Shown piece by piece: positions 36,510 through 45,442 of a stretch of DNA of 64,000 nt (position 1 is the stretch's first letter; each line of letters opens with the position of its first letter). Source of the stretch: Variovorax paradoxus (GTDB taxonomy: Bacteria; Pseudomonadota; Gammaproteobacteria; Burkholderiales; Burkholderiaceae_C); the NCBI RefSeq assembly GCF_030815855.1, contig NZ_JAUSXG010000001.1, forward strand, positions 4,092,001 to 4,156,000. Reading direction: 5' to 3'. Both the position numbers and the translations under genes were made by a program. The notes beneath the pieces were generated by a model, which saw nothing but the letters and a program-made list of their open reading frames with translations, was not told where the DNA came from and did no database searches.

Positions 36510-37721
36510 ATGACACCGCTGTTGCTCATTGCCCCGCTCCCTCCGGCCGACGCCGCAGGCGAGTACGACTGGGCCCAGGCAGGCGACGATGGCATCGCTT
36601 TGCGCGACCATGGCCGCGCGCTGCTCGCGCTGCTTCCGGCCAGCGCGGAAGTCACGCTCGGCATTCCCGCGGCGGCGCTCTCGTGGCACCGCGTCACCTT
36701 GCCCAAGGGCAGCATGGGCAGCACCTCGAAGCTGCGGGCCGTGCTCGACGGCCTGCTCGAAGAACACCTGCTCGACGAACCCGAGGCGCTGCACTTTGCG
36801 CTCGAACCCGAGGCCAAGGCCGGCGCGCCGGTCTGGGTGGCCGCGTGCAACCGCATCTGGCTGCGCACTGTCGTGCAGGGCCTGGAGTCGGCAGGGCGGC
36901 GCGTGGTGCGCATCGTTCCTGAATTCGCGCCGCAGCCCGCCGACGGTCCGCCGCTCTTGCAGATCACCGGCGAAGCCGAGGCGCCGCAGCTCACGGTGTG
37001 CGACGCCGACGGCGTGGTCTCGCTGCCGCTCGCGGGTGCCGGGCTGGCGCTGTCCGGCAGCCTGCCGCTCGACACCGCGGTCATCAGCGCCGAACCCGCC
37101 GTGGCCCAAGCCGCCGAGCAGCTGCTCGAGCGTCGGCTGCCCATCGTGCAGGCACCTCAGCGCTGGCTCCAGGCCTCGCGTTCGCCGTGGGAGCTCGCGC
37201 AGTTCGACCTTGCCGTGACGGGCCGCGCCCGCGCCGGCAAGAAATTTGCGTCGGTGGTCCAGACACTTCGCTATGCGCCCGAATGGCGCGCCGCGCGCTG
37301 GGGCGTCATTGCCCTGCTGCTCACCCACCTGATCGGCCTCAACGCCTGGGCCTGGAAGGAACGCAATGCCCTCGACGCCAAGCGCCAAGCCGTCAAGACC
37401 ATGCTGACCGAGACCTTTCCCTCCGTGAAGCTGGTGGTCGATGCCCCTGTGCAAATGGCACGCGAAGTCGCGGCGCTGCAGCAGGCCGTGGGCGATGTCG
37501 CCGGCAGCGACTTCGAACCGATGATCGGCGCACTCGCCACCAACCTTCCGCCAGGCCGCATACCCACCGCCGTCGACTACAGCGCCGGCCAGCTGCGTCT
37601 GCGCGGCCTGGCCCTGCAGCCTTCCGAGCTCACGCAACTCTCGGGTGCCATGGGCCCGCGCGGCTACAGCGTGCGCGCGGAAGGCGATCTGCTGCTGGTG
37701 CAAGCCGAGGCGTCGCGATGA
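36510..37721 (+). CDS. gspL: Type II secretion protein GspL
   Basis: Inner-membrane protein that binds the ATPase GspE through its cytoplasmic actin-like half; 403 residues. Cytoplasmic part about 1-245, one membrane segment about 263-280 (WGVIALLLTHLIGLNAWAW), then a periplasmic ferredoxin-like domain. The 136-base gap before it is the only sizeable gap in the gsp cluster and contains CTGACG (36461-36466) and TACAAT (36482-36487), a weak promoter-like pair. Ends with an ATGA overlap with gspM. Confidence 0.9.
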   Translation: MTPLLLIAPLPPADAAGEYDWAQAGDDGIALRDHGRALLALLPASAEVTLGIPAAALSWHRVTLPKGSMGSTSKLRAVLDGLLEEHLLDEPEALHFALEPEAKAGAPVWVAACNRIWLRTVVQGLESAGRRVVRIVPEFAPQPADGPPLLQITGEAEAPQLTVCDADGVVSLPLAGAGLALSGSLPLDTAVISAEPAVAQAAEQLLERRLPIVQAPQRWLQASRSPWELAQFDLAVTGRARAGKKFASVVQTLRYAPEWRAARWGVIALLLTHLIGLNAWAWKERNALDAKRQAVKTMLTETFPSVKLVVDAPVQMAREVAALQQAVGDVAGSDFEPMIGALATNLPPGRIPTAVDYSAGQLRLRGLALQPSELTQLSGAMGPRGYSVRAEGDLLLVQAEASR

Positions 37722-38248
37722 ACGTCGGCGAACAACTCCGGGCCCGCTGGGCTTCCCTCGAGTTGCGCGAACGGCGCATGGTCGCCATCGCCGTGACGCT
37801 CGTCGTGCTCGCCCTGCTGTGGTGGATTGCGCTCGCGCCCGCGCTGCGCACGCTTGCCGCGGCGCCGGCCGAACACGCACGGCTCGACGCGCAATTGCAG
37901 CAGATGGCCACCTTGCAGAACCGCGCAAAGGCGCTGCAGGCCCAGCCCCGCCTGACCCGGGACGATGCGCTACGCGCCCTGGAAACTTCCGTGCGCCAGA
38001 GCCTTGGCAGCAATGCGCAGCTCATCACGGCCAGCGGCGACGGTGCCGCCACCGTCACGCTGCGCGCCACGCCGGACGACCTGGCCCAGTGGCTTTCGCA
38101 GGCGCGCGGCAATGCTCACGCGGTGCCGCGCGAAGCCCACCTGACCCGCGCCGCCGCGGCGCCGCCAGCGGCGGGCAGCAAAGACCCGCAACCGCCGAAG
38201 GTGCGCTGGGAGGGCACGCTCGTGATGGCGCTGCCCGCGGCCCGCTGA
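37718..38248 (+). CDS. gspM: Type II secretion protein GspM
   Basis: Bitopic inner-membrane partner of GspL; 176 residues. Short cytoplasmic N-terminus with LELRERRMVAIAV, one membrane segment (about 21-40, VTLVVLALLWWIALAPAL), then a coiled region and a small periplasmic domain. Identity rests mainly on position and topology, since GspM proteins vary widely. Confidence 0.88.
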   Translation: MNVGEQLRARWASLELRERRMVAIAVTLVVLALLWWIALAPALRTLAAAPAEHARLDAQLQQMATLQNRAKALQAQPRLTRDDALRALETSVRQSLGSNAQLITASGDGAATVTLRATPDDLAQWLSQARGNAHAVPREAHLTRAAAAPPAAGSKDPQPPKVRWEGTLVMALPAAR

Positions 38249-38264
38249 GCACGAGCACCGCCGC

Positions 38265-39065
38265 ATGGTGACGCGCTCCTCCCTCTCAGAGCCCACCCCG
38301 GGCCGCGGCTGGCGCTGGGCCTTGCTCGGCATCGTGGTCGGCGCCTTGCTCGCGCTTGCCATGTTCGCACCGGCCCGGTGGCTGGCCTCGGCGCTGTCGA
38401 ACTGGAGCCAGGGCCGGCTGCTGCTTGTCAACCCGCGCGGCACGGTCTGGAACGGTGCGGCGGCGGTGGTGCTTGCAAACGGTGCGGGCGGCGCCGAAGC
38501 GGTGTCGCTGCCCGGCTCTCTCAACTGGCGCATGCGGCCTACCTGGAACGGCATGTTCGCCGTGCTCGACCTCCCCTGCTGCGCGGCCCGGCCGCTCCAG
38601 CTCAAGGCCAGCCCGCGCGCGGGCGGTATGCAGCTTCAGTGGGGCGACGGCAGCTCGCGCTGGCCCGCCACCCTGCTGACCGGCCTGGGCGCACCCTGGA
38701 ACACGCTCAGGCTCGAGGGCACTCTCGATCTTTCCACCAAGGCCTTGTCGATGCAGTGGGACGGCCCGGTGCTGCGCATCGCGGGCCAGGCCACGCTTGA
38801 CGCCACCGATGTGTCCTCGAGCCTTTCGACTCTGAAGCCGATGGGCAGCTACCGGCTCACGCTCGAAGGCGGCAACCGGCCGAGCTTGCTGCTGAGCACG
38901 CGCGAAGGCAGCCTCCAGCTGAACGGCAGCGGCAGCTGGAACGGCACGGCCTTTCGCTTCAACGGCGAAGCCAGTGCCGCGCCCGGCCGCGAAGACGCGC
39001 TTTCCAATTTGTTGAACATCATCGGACGGCGTGACAACACGCGTTCGATCATCACCCTGGGTTGA
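38265..39065 (+). CDS. gspN: Type II secretion protein GspN
   Basis: Inner-membrane anchored periplasmic protein found in some type II systems; 266 residues. One N-terminal membrane segment (WALLGIVVGALLALAMFAPA, about 18-37) and a beta-rich remainder with RLLLVNPRGTVWNGAA, the typical GspN start of domain. Its exact role in secretion is not known. It ends three bases before the gspD start. Confidence 0.88.
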   Translation: MVTRSSLSEPTPGRGWRWALLGIVVGALLALAMFAPARWLASALSNWSQGRLLLVNPRGTVWNGAAAVVLANGAGGAEAVSLPGSLNWRMRPTWNGMFAVLDLPCCAARPLQLKASPRAGGMQLQWGDGSSRWPATLLTGLGAPWNTLRLEGTLDLSTKALSMQWDGPVLRIAGQATLDATDVSSSLSTLKPMGSYRLTLEGGNRPSLLLSTREGSLQLNGSGSWNGTAFRFNGEASAAPGREDALSNLLNIIGRRDNTRSIITLG

Positions 39066-39067
39066 TC

Positions 39068-41389
39068 ATGATGAAGCCATCGACTTCGCACGGCAGCCGC
39101 CTCGGCATCGTTGCACTCGCAGCGCAAATGCTGATCGCCGCCACCTTCCTGCAGGCCGTGCCGCCTGCGTTAGCGCAAGCCGGCAGCCCTGATGCGCCGC
39201 GCCGGGGCGAGCCCATCACGCTCAACTTCGCCAACGCCGACATCGAAGCCGTCGCGCGCACCATGGCAGTGGTCACCGGCCGCGACGTGGTGGTCGATCC
39301 GCGAGTCAAGGGCACGATGAATCTCGTGACCGACCGCGCCATTGCGCCGACCGCCGCGTTCAACCAGTTCGCTTCCGCGCTGCGCCTGCAGGGCTTCGCG
39401 GTGGTGGAGTCCGAAGGGCTCTACAAGGTGGTGCCCGAGGCCGACGCCAAGCTGCAGACCCAGACCGTCAATACCGCCACGCCCAGCGCGGGCTCCGTTG
39501 CCGGCAACCAGATCGTCACGCAGATCTTCAGGCTCAACTACGAGTCGGCCAACAGCCTGCTGCCGGTGCTGCGCCCGCTCATTCCGCCCAACAACACAAT
39601 CAACGTGAACCCGGGCAACAACTCGCTCGTGATCACCGACTACGCGGACAACATGCGCCGGCTCAGCCGCATCATCGCGGCGCTCGACGTGCCCAATGCG
39701 TCGGACATCGAAGTGATTCCGCTCAAGCACTCGATCGCCACCGACATGCTGCCGCTGATCACCCGCCTTGTCGACGGCAGCGGCTCGGGCGCACCGGGCG
39801 CCGCCGCGCCGGGCACGGCCGACTCTTCGTTCCGCACCACCCTGCTGGCAGACCCGCGCAGCAATGCACTCATCCTGCGCGCGGCCAATCCGGCGCGTGC
39901 GGCGCTGGTGCGCACGCTGGTCGAGAAGCTCGACCGCGCGCCGGCCGAAAGCAGCAACGGCGCTGCCGGCAACATCTACGTGGTGTACCTGAAGAACGCC
40001 GATGCCGTGCGCCTTGCGGCCACGCTGCGCGCCGCGATGGCCGCAAACCAGTTGCCGGGCACCACGGGCGCGCCGGGCGCCACCGGTGGCGGCCAGGCGC
40101 AGCCGCAGCAGGCCAGCGCCCCGCAGGCCATGCAGCAGATGAGCCTCGGCGGACAAAGCGGCTCGGCGGCCGCCAACGCGCCGCTGAACAACGCCAACCA
40201 GCCTTCGACCGGCGGGCAGATCCAGGCCGACCCGTCGACCAATTCGCTGATCATCACGGCGCCCGAGCCGCAATACCGGCAGATGCGCGCGGTGATCGAC
40301 AAGCTCGACGGCCGGCGCGCGCAGGTCATGATCGAGGCGCTGATCGTCGAGGTCAGCGCCAAGAAGGCCGCCAACTTCGGCGTGCAGTGGCAGAGCGCGC
40401 TGGGCAACAACGGGGTCATCGGCACCAATTCGAGCCTGGCCAGCGCCAACATCCTGGCACTGACGCAGGCACTGGCCACCCGCGACGTCGCCAACGTGCG
40501 GCCGTCATCGGGGTTGAACCTCGGCATCGCCGGCAAGATCGGCGGCCAGTACATCCTGGGCGCGATTGCGAACTTCTTCAACAGCGACGGCGACGCCAAC
40601 GTGCTCTCGACGCCCAACCTGCTCACGCTGGACAACGAAGAGGCCAAGATCGTCATCGGCCAGAACGTGCCCTTCGTCACTGGCCAGTACGCGAGCACCT
40701 CGGGCTCGGTGGGCATCAACCCATTCACGACGGTGGAGCGCAAGGACGTCGGCCTCACGTTGCGCGTGCGCCCGACCATCAACGAGAACGGCACCGTGAA
40801 GATGACCATCTTCCAGGAGACCTCGACGGTCGACCAGAACACGGTCAGCAACCCCAACGGCCCCACCACCAACAAGCGCTCGATCGAGTCCAGCGTGCTG
40901 GTGGAAGACGGCGGCCTCGTCATGCTCGGCGGCCTGCTCTCGGACGACTACAACAACACGATCGAGAAGGTGCCTCTGGCCGGCGACATTCCGGTGCTCG
41001 GCAACCTGTTCAAGAACGAAATCCGCTCGCGCACCAAAAGCAACCTGATGATGTTCCTGCGCCCCGCGGTCATGCGCGACGGCGCCTCGACCGAAGCGTT
41101 TTCGTACGACCGCTACGACGAGATCCGCGGCATGCAGCAGCGCGCCCAGCCGAACACCGACAACATCATGCTGCGCGGAGTGGACTCCGCACCGGTGCTG
41201 CCCGAAGCGCCGCCGCCACGCCCGGCCGACCGCACAAGCAGCAGCAATAACAGCAGCGAGCGCATCCAGGGCACGCAGCTCATTCCGCCGCCACGTCCGC
41301 CGGCCGACACGCGCAGCCTGCGCCCGAGCCCGCTGCGCGGCGCCCTGCCGCCCACGGCCGATCCGACCACTTCGCGCGAACTGCCCTGA
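39068..41389 (+). CDS. gspD: Type II secretion outer-membrane secretin GspD
   Basis: Forms the gated outer-membrane channel; 773 residues. Signal region with MLIAATFLQAVPPALAQ near residues 22-38, then N0 (LNFANADIEAVARTMAVVTG), N1-N3 repeats, and the secretin domain with VPFVTGQ, TVERKDVGLTLRVRPTI and VEDGGLVMLGGLLSDD. A Gly/Pro/Gln/Ala-rich insert lies inside the N3 repeat (about 325-380). A Pro-rich C-terminal tail (from about 710) may replace a pilotin-binding S-domain. An ATG one codon later is equally likely. Confidence 0.95.
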   Translation: MMKPSTSHGSRLGIVALAAQMLIAATFLQAVPPALAQAGSPDAPRRGEPITLNFANADIEAVARTMAVVTGRDVVVDPRVKGTMNLVTDRAIAPTAAFNQFASALRLQGFAVVESEGLYKVVPEADAKLQTQTVNTATPSAGSVAGNQIVTQIFRLNYESANSLLPVLRPLIPPNNTINVNPGNNSLVITDYADNMRRLSRIIAALDVPNASDIEVIPLKHSIATDMLPLITRLVDGSGSGAPGAAAPGTADSSFRTTLLADPRSNALILRAANPARAALVRTLVEKLDRAPAESSNGAAGNIYVVYLKNADAVRLAATLRAAMAANQLPGTTGAPGATGGGQAQPQQASAPQAMQQMSLGGQSGSAAANAPLNNANQPSTGGQIQADPSTNSLIITAPEPQYRQMRAVIDKLDGRRAQVMIEALIVEVSAKKAANFGVQWQSALGNNGVIGTNSSLASANILALTQALATRDVANVRPSSGLNLGIAGKIGGQYILGAIANFFNSDGDANVLSTPNLLTLDNEEAKIVIGQNVPFVTGQYASTSGSVGINPFTTVERKDVGLTLRVRPTINENGTVKMTIFQETSTVDQNTVSNPNGPTTNKRSIESSVLVEDGGLVMLGGLLSDDYNNTIEKVPLAGDIPVLGNLFKNEIRSRTKSNLMMFLRPAVMRDGASTEAFSYDRYDEIRGMQQRAQPNTDNIMLRGVDSAPVLPEAPPPRPADRTSSSNNSSERIQGTQLIPPPRPPADTRSLRPSPLRGALPPTADPTTSRELP

Positions 41390-41435
41390 GGCACGCGTTC
41401 ATCATTCCCACGGCCTCGCCTCGCTGACCCCGCCC

Positions 41436-42827
41436 ATGCGCCACCCCCTGCCCTATGCGTTCGCACGCAGCCAGCAACTGCTGCTCGAAGAGGCCGACGA
41501 CGGCCGCTGCACGCTGTGGATGTCGAACCATCCCTCGCGCAGCGCGATCAGCGAGGTCACGCGCAAGTACGGCGTGCAGGCCTTCGAAGTGCTGGCCGAC
41601 GGCCCGCTCGCGCAGCGCATCAGTGCGGCCTACGCGCAAGGCGAATCGAGCGCCGCCGCGGTGGTGAGCGAGGTGCAGAGCGACGCCGACCTCTCGCGCA
41701 TGATGCAGGAGCTGCCCGCGGTCGAAGACCTGCTGGAAAGCGCGGGCGATGCACCCATCATCCGCATGCTCAACGCGCTGCTCACGCAGGCGGCACGCGA
41801 CGGCGCGAGCGACATCCACATCGAGCCTTACGAGCGCACGTCGTCGGTGCGCTTTCGCATCGACGGCACGCTGCGCGAAGTGGTGCAGCCCAACCGCGCG
41901 CTGCATGCGGCATTGATCTCGCGCCTGAAGATCATGGCCGACCTCGACATCTCCGAGAAGCGGCTGCCGCAGGACGGACGCATCTCGCTGCGCATCGGCA
42001 CGCGCGCGGTCGACGTGCGCGTTTCGACGCTGCCAAGCGCCCATGGCGAGCGCGCCGTGCTCCGCCTTCTGGACAAGACCGAATCGAAGCTCACGCTCGA
42101 ATCGGTGGGCATGCAGGGCGACACGCTGGAGCGCTTCGAAAAACTCATCGCACAGCCGCACGGCATCATCCTGGTGACCGGGCCTACCGGCTCGGGCAAG
42201 ACCACCACGCTGTACGCCGCATTGGCGCGGCTCGATGCGAGCCGCAGCAACATCATGACGGTGGAAGACCCGATCGAGTACGAGTTGGCGGGCGTCGGCC
42301 AGACGCAGATCAACGCCAAGATCGAGCTCACGTTTGCGAAGGCACTGCGCGCCATTCTTCGGCAAGACCCGGACGTGATCATGATCGGCGAAATCCGCGA
42401 TTTCGAAACCGCGCAGATCGCCATCCAGGCTTCGCTCACCGGCCACCTCGTGCTCGCCACGCTGCACACCAACGATTCGGTCAGCGCCGTCACGCGCCTG
42501 ACGGACATGGGCGTGGAGCCTTTCCTGCTGAGTTCGTCGCTGCTGGGCGTGCTTGCCCAACGCCTGGTGCGCAAGGTCTGCACGGCCTGCGGCGGCGCCG
42601 GCTGCGAAGTCTGCGGCCAGACCGGCTACCAGGGTCGCACCGGCATCTTCGAACTGCTGGTGGCCAATGACGAAGTGCAAGCGCTCATCCACGGCAAGGC
42701 CGCCGAGAGCCAGCTCTTCGAGGCCGGCGCGCGCGGCGGCCTGCGCTCCATGCGCGAGGACGGCGAACGGCTGGTGCAGGCCGGCATCACATCGCGCGCC
42801 GAGCTGGTGCGGGTCACGCGCGAATAA
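41436..42827 (+). CDS. gspE: Type II secretion ATPase GspE
   Basis: Cytoplasmic hexameric ATPase that drives pseudopilus growth; 463 residues. N-terminal GspL-binding domain, then Walker A GPTGSGKTTTLYAAL (about 249-263), Asp box MTVEDPIEYEL, Walker B PDVIMIGEIRDFETAQIA, His box LATLHTNDSVSAV and a four-cysteine zinc motif CTACGGAGCEVCGQTGY. All catalytic parts are present. Confidence 0.96.
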   Translation: MRHPLPYAFARSQQLLLEEADDGRCTLWMSNHPSRSAISEVTRKYGVQAFEVLADGPLAQRISAAYAQGESSAAAVVSEVQSDADLSRMMQELPAVEDLLESAGDAPIIRMLNALLTQAARDGASDIHIEPYERTSSVRFRIDGTLREVVQPNRALHAALISRLKIMADLDISEKRLPQDGRISLRIGTRAVDVRVSTLPSAHGERAVLRLLDKTESKLTLESVGMQGDTLERFEKLIAQPHGIILVTGPTGSGKTTTLYAALARLDASRSNIMTVEDPIEYELAGVGQTQINAKIELTFAKALRAILRQDPDVIMIGEIRDFETAQIAIQASLTGHLVLATLHTNDSVSAVTRLTDMGVEPFLLSSSLLGVLAQRLVRKVCTACGGAGCEVCGQTGYQGRTGIFELLVANDEVQALIHGKAAESQLFEAGARGGLRSMREDGERLVQAGITSRAELVRVTRE

Positions 42828-42846
42828 ATAGCCCTTTCGGTCTGCC

Positions 42847-44082
42847 ATGCCCGCCTATTCCTTCGAAGCCATCGATGCCAGCGGCCAGTCGCGCGAAGGC
42901 GTGCTCGAAGCCGACACCGCGCGCAGCGCCCGCAGCCTGCTGCGCGCACAGGCACTCATTCCGCTGTCGGTCACGCCGGTAAGCAGCAGCCACGTCAACG
43001 GCACCGGCAACGGCGGCCTGCGCCGGTGGCTCGGCGGCGGCGCAAGGATTTTCAACTCGACCGGCCTCGCGGTCTGGACGCGCCAACTCGCTGGCCTGGT
43101 GTCTTCCGGCCTGCCGCTCGAGCGCGCGCTGACCGCGCTCACCGACGAGGCGGAAACCGAGCCGCAGCGCAACCTCGTCGCGTCGCTGCGCGCCGAAGTC
43201 AATGCCGGCTCGCCGTTCGCACGCGCGCTCGCCGCGCATCCGCGCGAGTTCTCGCCCATCTACACCGCGGTGATCGGTGCGGGCGAACAAAGCGGCAACC
43301 TGGGCCTCGTGCTCGACCGGCTCGCAGACGACCTCGAAGAGCGGCAAGCGCTGCAGCAAAAACTCGTCGGCGCGGCGCTGTATCCGGCCATCGTCACACT
43401 GGTGGCGATCGTGATCGTGATCTTCCTCGTGAGCTATGTCGTGCCGCAGGTGGCGCAGGTGTTCGCGGGCACCAAGCGCTCGCTGCCTTTTCTCACCACG
43501 GTGATGCTGTCGCTGAGCGCCGCGGTGCGCAACTACGGTTGGTGGATGCTGGGCGGCGTGGTGTTCGCCGCCATCGCCGCGCGATTGGCGTTGGCGCAAG
43601 AAGCGTTTCGCCTGAAGTTCGACGCGGCCTGGCTCACGCTGCCGCTGGTCGGCAAGCTCGCGCGCGGCTACAACGCGGCGCGTTTTGCGAGCACGCTGGC
43701 CATGCTCGCGACTGCGGGCGTGCCGATCCTGCGCGCGCTGCAAGCCGCCTCCGAAACGCTCGGCAATCGCGCGATGCGGGCGGATGCGCTCGATGCGCTG
43801 GTGCTGGTGCGCGAAGGTGCGCCGCTGGCCTCGGCGCTGGCGCAGAAAAAGCGCTTTCCGGGCCTGGTGTCGATGTTCGCCCGCCTCGGCGAACAAACCG
43901 GCACGCTGCCGCTGATGCTGCAGCGCGCAGCCAACCAGCTGGGCGCCGAAGTGCAGCGCCGCGCGATGCACCTGGCGACCATTCTCGAACCCTTGCTCAT
44001 CGTGGCCATGGGCGGTGTGGTGATGCTCATTGTGCTGGCGGTGATGCTGCCTATCATCCAGCTGAACCAGTTCGTCAAGTAA
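42847..44082 (+). CDS. gspF: Type II secretion inner-membrane platform protein GspF
   Basis: Polytopic inner-membrane protein of 411 residues that couples GspE to the pseudopilus. It begins MPAYSFEAIDASGQSREGVLEADTARSAR (shortened), the usual GspF start, with two repeated cytoplasmic domains and three hydrophobic segments (about 175-195, 222-240 and 380-405). No gspO prepilin peptidase follows; pilD elsewhere in the genome would have to serve. Confidence 0.95.
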   Translation: MPAYSFEAIDASGQSREGVLEADTARSARSLLRAQALIPLSVTPVSSSHVNGTGNGGLRRWLGGGARIFNSTGLAVWTRQLAGLVSSGLPLERALTALTDEAETEPQRNLVASLRAEVNAGSPFARALAAHPREFSPIYTAVIGAGEQSGNLGLVLDRLADDLEERQALQQKLVGAALYPAIVTLVAIVIVIFLVSYVVPQVAQVFAGTKRSLPFLTTVMLSLSAAVRNYGWWMLGGVVFAAIAARLALAQEAFRLKFDAAWLTLPLVGKLARGYNAARFASTLAMLATAGVPILRALQAASETLGNRAMRADALDALVLVREGAPLASALAQKKRFPGLVSMFARLGEQTGTLPLMLQRAANQLGAEVQRRAMHLATILEPLLIVAMGGVVMLIVLAVMLPIIQLNQFVK

Positions 44083-44106
44083 CACCGTCAGGAAGCACTG
44101 CACGTC

Positions 44107-45006
44107 ATGCCCGTCACGCTCGAAGACAAACTCGTGGTCGCGATCTCGTCGCGCGCGCTGTTCAACCTCGAAGAAGAAAACCGCATCTTCGAGGCCGGCG
44201 ACAACGAGGGCTACATGAAGCTGCAGCTCGACCGCATCGACGTGCCGGCCGCGCCGGGCATCGCGTACTCGCTGATCCGCAAGCTGCTGCGATTCAATGA
44301 CGACGGCGTGCAGCGCGTGGAGGTTGTCATCCTCTCGCGCAACGATCCTGTGTCGGGCATGCGCATCTTCCGTTCGAGTGCAGCCGCCGACATCAAGCTG
44401 CAGCGCGGCGTGTTCACGCAGGGGCGCCCGCCCTTCGGCTACCTGCGGCCGCTGCGCGCGCACCTGTTCCTGTCGGTCAATGCGCAAGACGTGCGCGAGG
44501 CGCTCAACGCGGGCTTTCCGGCCGCGCGGGTGCTGGTCGAATCGGTCAAGGCCAGCGATGCGTGGCCCAACGAAGTGCGCATTGCCTTCGACGGCGACGC
44601 GGTGCTGTTCTCCGACGAGGCCGAGCGCGTGTTCCAGGCCGAGGGCCTCGACGCCTTCCAGGCACACGAGCTCAGCAAGGCCGACCTGCCGCTGCCCGAA
44701 GGCCCTTTCAAGCCGCTGCTGTCCGCGCTGCACCGTCTGCAGATGGCCGGCAATGCGCAGATGCGCATCCGCACCGCCCTCGTCACCGCACGCAGCGCGC
44801 CCGCGCATGAACGCGCGATTCGCACACTGATGAAGTGGAACATCCGCGTCGATGAAGCGATGTTCCTCGGCGGGCTGCCCAAGGGCGAATTCCTGCGCGA
44901 GTTCGAACCCGACTTCTTCTTCGACGACCAGACCGGCCACGTCGATGCCGCGGCACGCCACGTGCCGGCGGGCCACGTCTCCAGCGGCATCAGCAACGAG
45001 CACTGA
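44107..45006 (+). CDS. Cytosolic 5'-nucleotidase family protein (NT5C1-like)
   Basis: Protein of 299 residues in the 5'-nucleotidase family related to animal cytosolic 5'-nucleotidase I. Recognisable are LVVAISSRALFNLEEEN at the N-terminus (with the Ser in place of the first motif Asp seen in this family), VVILSRNDPVSGMRIFRS, IAFDGDAVLFSDEAE and the C-terminal FLGGLPKGEFLREFEPDFFFDDQ with two Asp for metal. It would release nucleosides from nucleotide monophosphates. No signal peptide. It is 24 bases after gspF and may share its transcript, but it is not a secretion part. Confidence 0.87.
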   Translation: MPVTLEDKLVVAISSRALFNLEEENRIFEAGDNEGYMKLQLDRIDVPAAPGIAYSLIRKLLRFNDDGVQRVEVVILSRNDPVSGMRIFRSSAAADIKLQRGVFTQGRPPFGYLRPLRAHLFLSVNAQDVREALNAGFPAARVLVESVKASDAWPNEVRIAFDGDAVLFSDEAERVFQAEGLDAFQAHELSKADLPLPEGPFKPLLSALHRLQMAGNAQMRIRTALVTARSAPAHERAIRTLMKWNIRVDEAMFLGGLPKGEFLREFEPDFFFDDQTGHVDAAARHVPAGHVSSGISNEH

Positions 45007-45204
45007 GCCTCTTGCGGGGCAGGCGCCTTCGCGGCGCCCCCGTCCCCCTCGGCGCACCCTGCGCCTTCGCGTTGTCATCGCTCCTTCATGGCGGTGTAAC
45101 GGGTTCTCCCTAGTCTTGCGGTCTGTCCGGTGCGCGGTGCCTTCATGGCGCCTTTTTTTTGCCGCATCCGAGCGTCCACACACGACTACTCCAAGGAACC
45201 CACC

Positions 45205-45411
45205 ATGCGACTTTCATCCCCCTTCGTGCGGCTCTTTCCCGCATTGATCCTGGCTTGCGCCCTTTCCGCCTGCGGCGGCGGCGACGGGGGCGGCGGCTTC
45301 TCCGGTTTCCTGCCCGGCACCGGCACGCCAGTTGCACCCGACGCACCGGCCAATCCGAACCCGCCCGCTCCGGACACGGGCGTGAAGCCCGAGATGCGCT
45401 GCGCGCCTTGA
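45205..45411 (+). CDS. Small Gly/Pro-rich lipoprotein
   Basis: 68 residues. Signal peptide ending in the lipobox LSAC (MRLSSPFVRLFPALILACAL, then SAC), followed by a Gly-rich stretch (GGGDGGGGFSGF) and a Pro/Ala-rich tail. The start ATG follows AAGGAA. No known function. It is 32 bases before the phospholipase pair, so it may be made with them. The 198 bases upstream hold nothing I can define. Confidence 0.7.
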   Translation: MRLSSPFVRLFPALILACALSACGGGDGGGGFSGFLPGTGTPVAPDAPANPNPPAPDTGVKPEMRCAP

Positions 45412-45442
45412 GCGCCCATCGAAGCGCCCATCGCAACAGCAC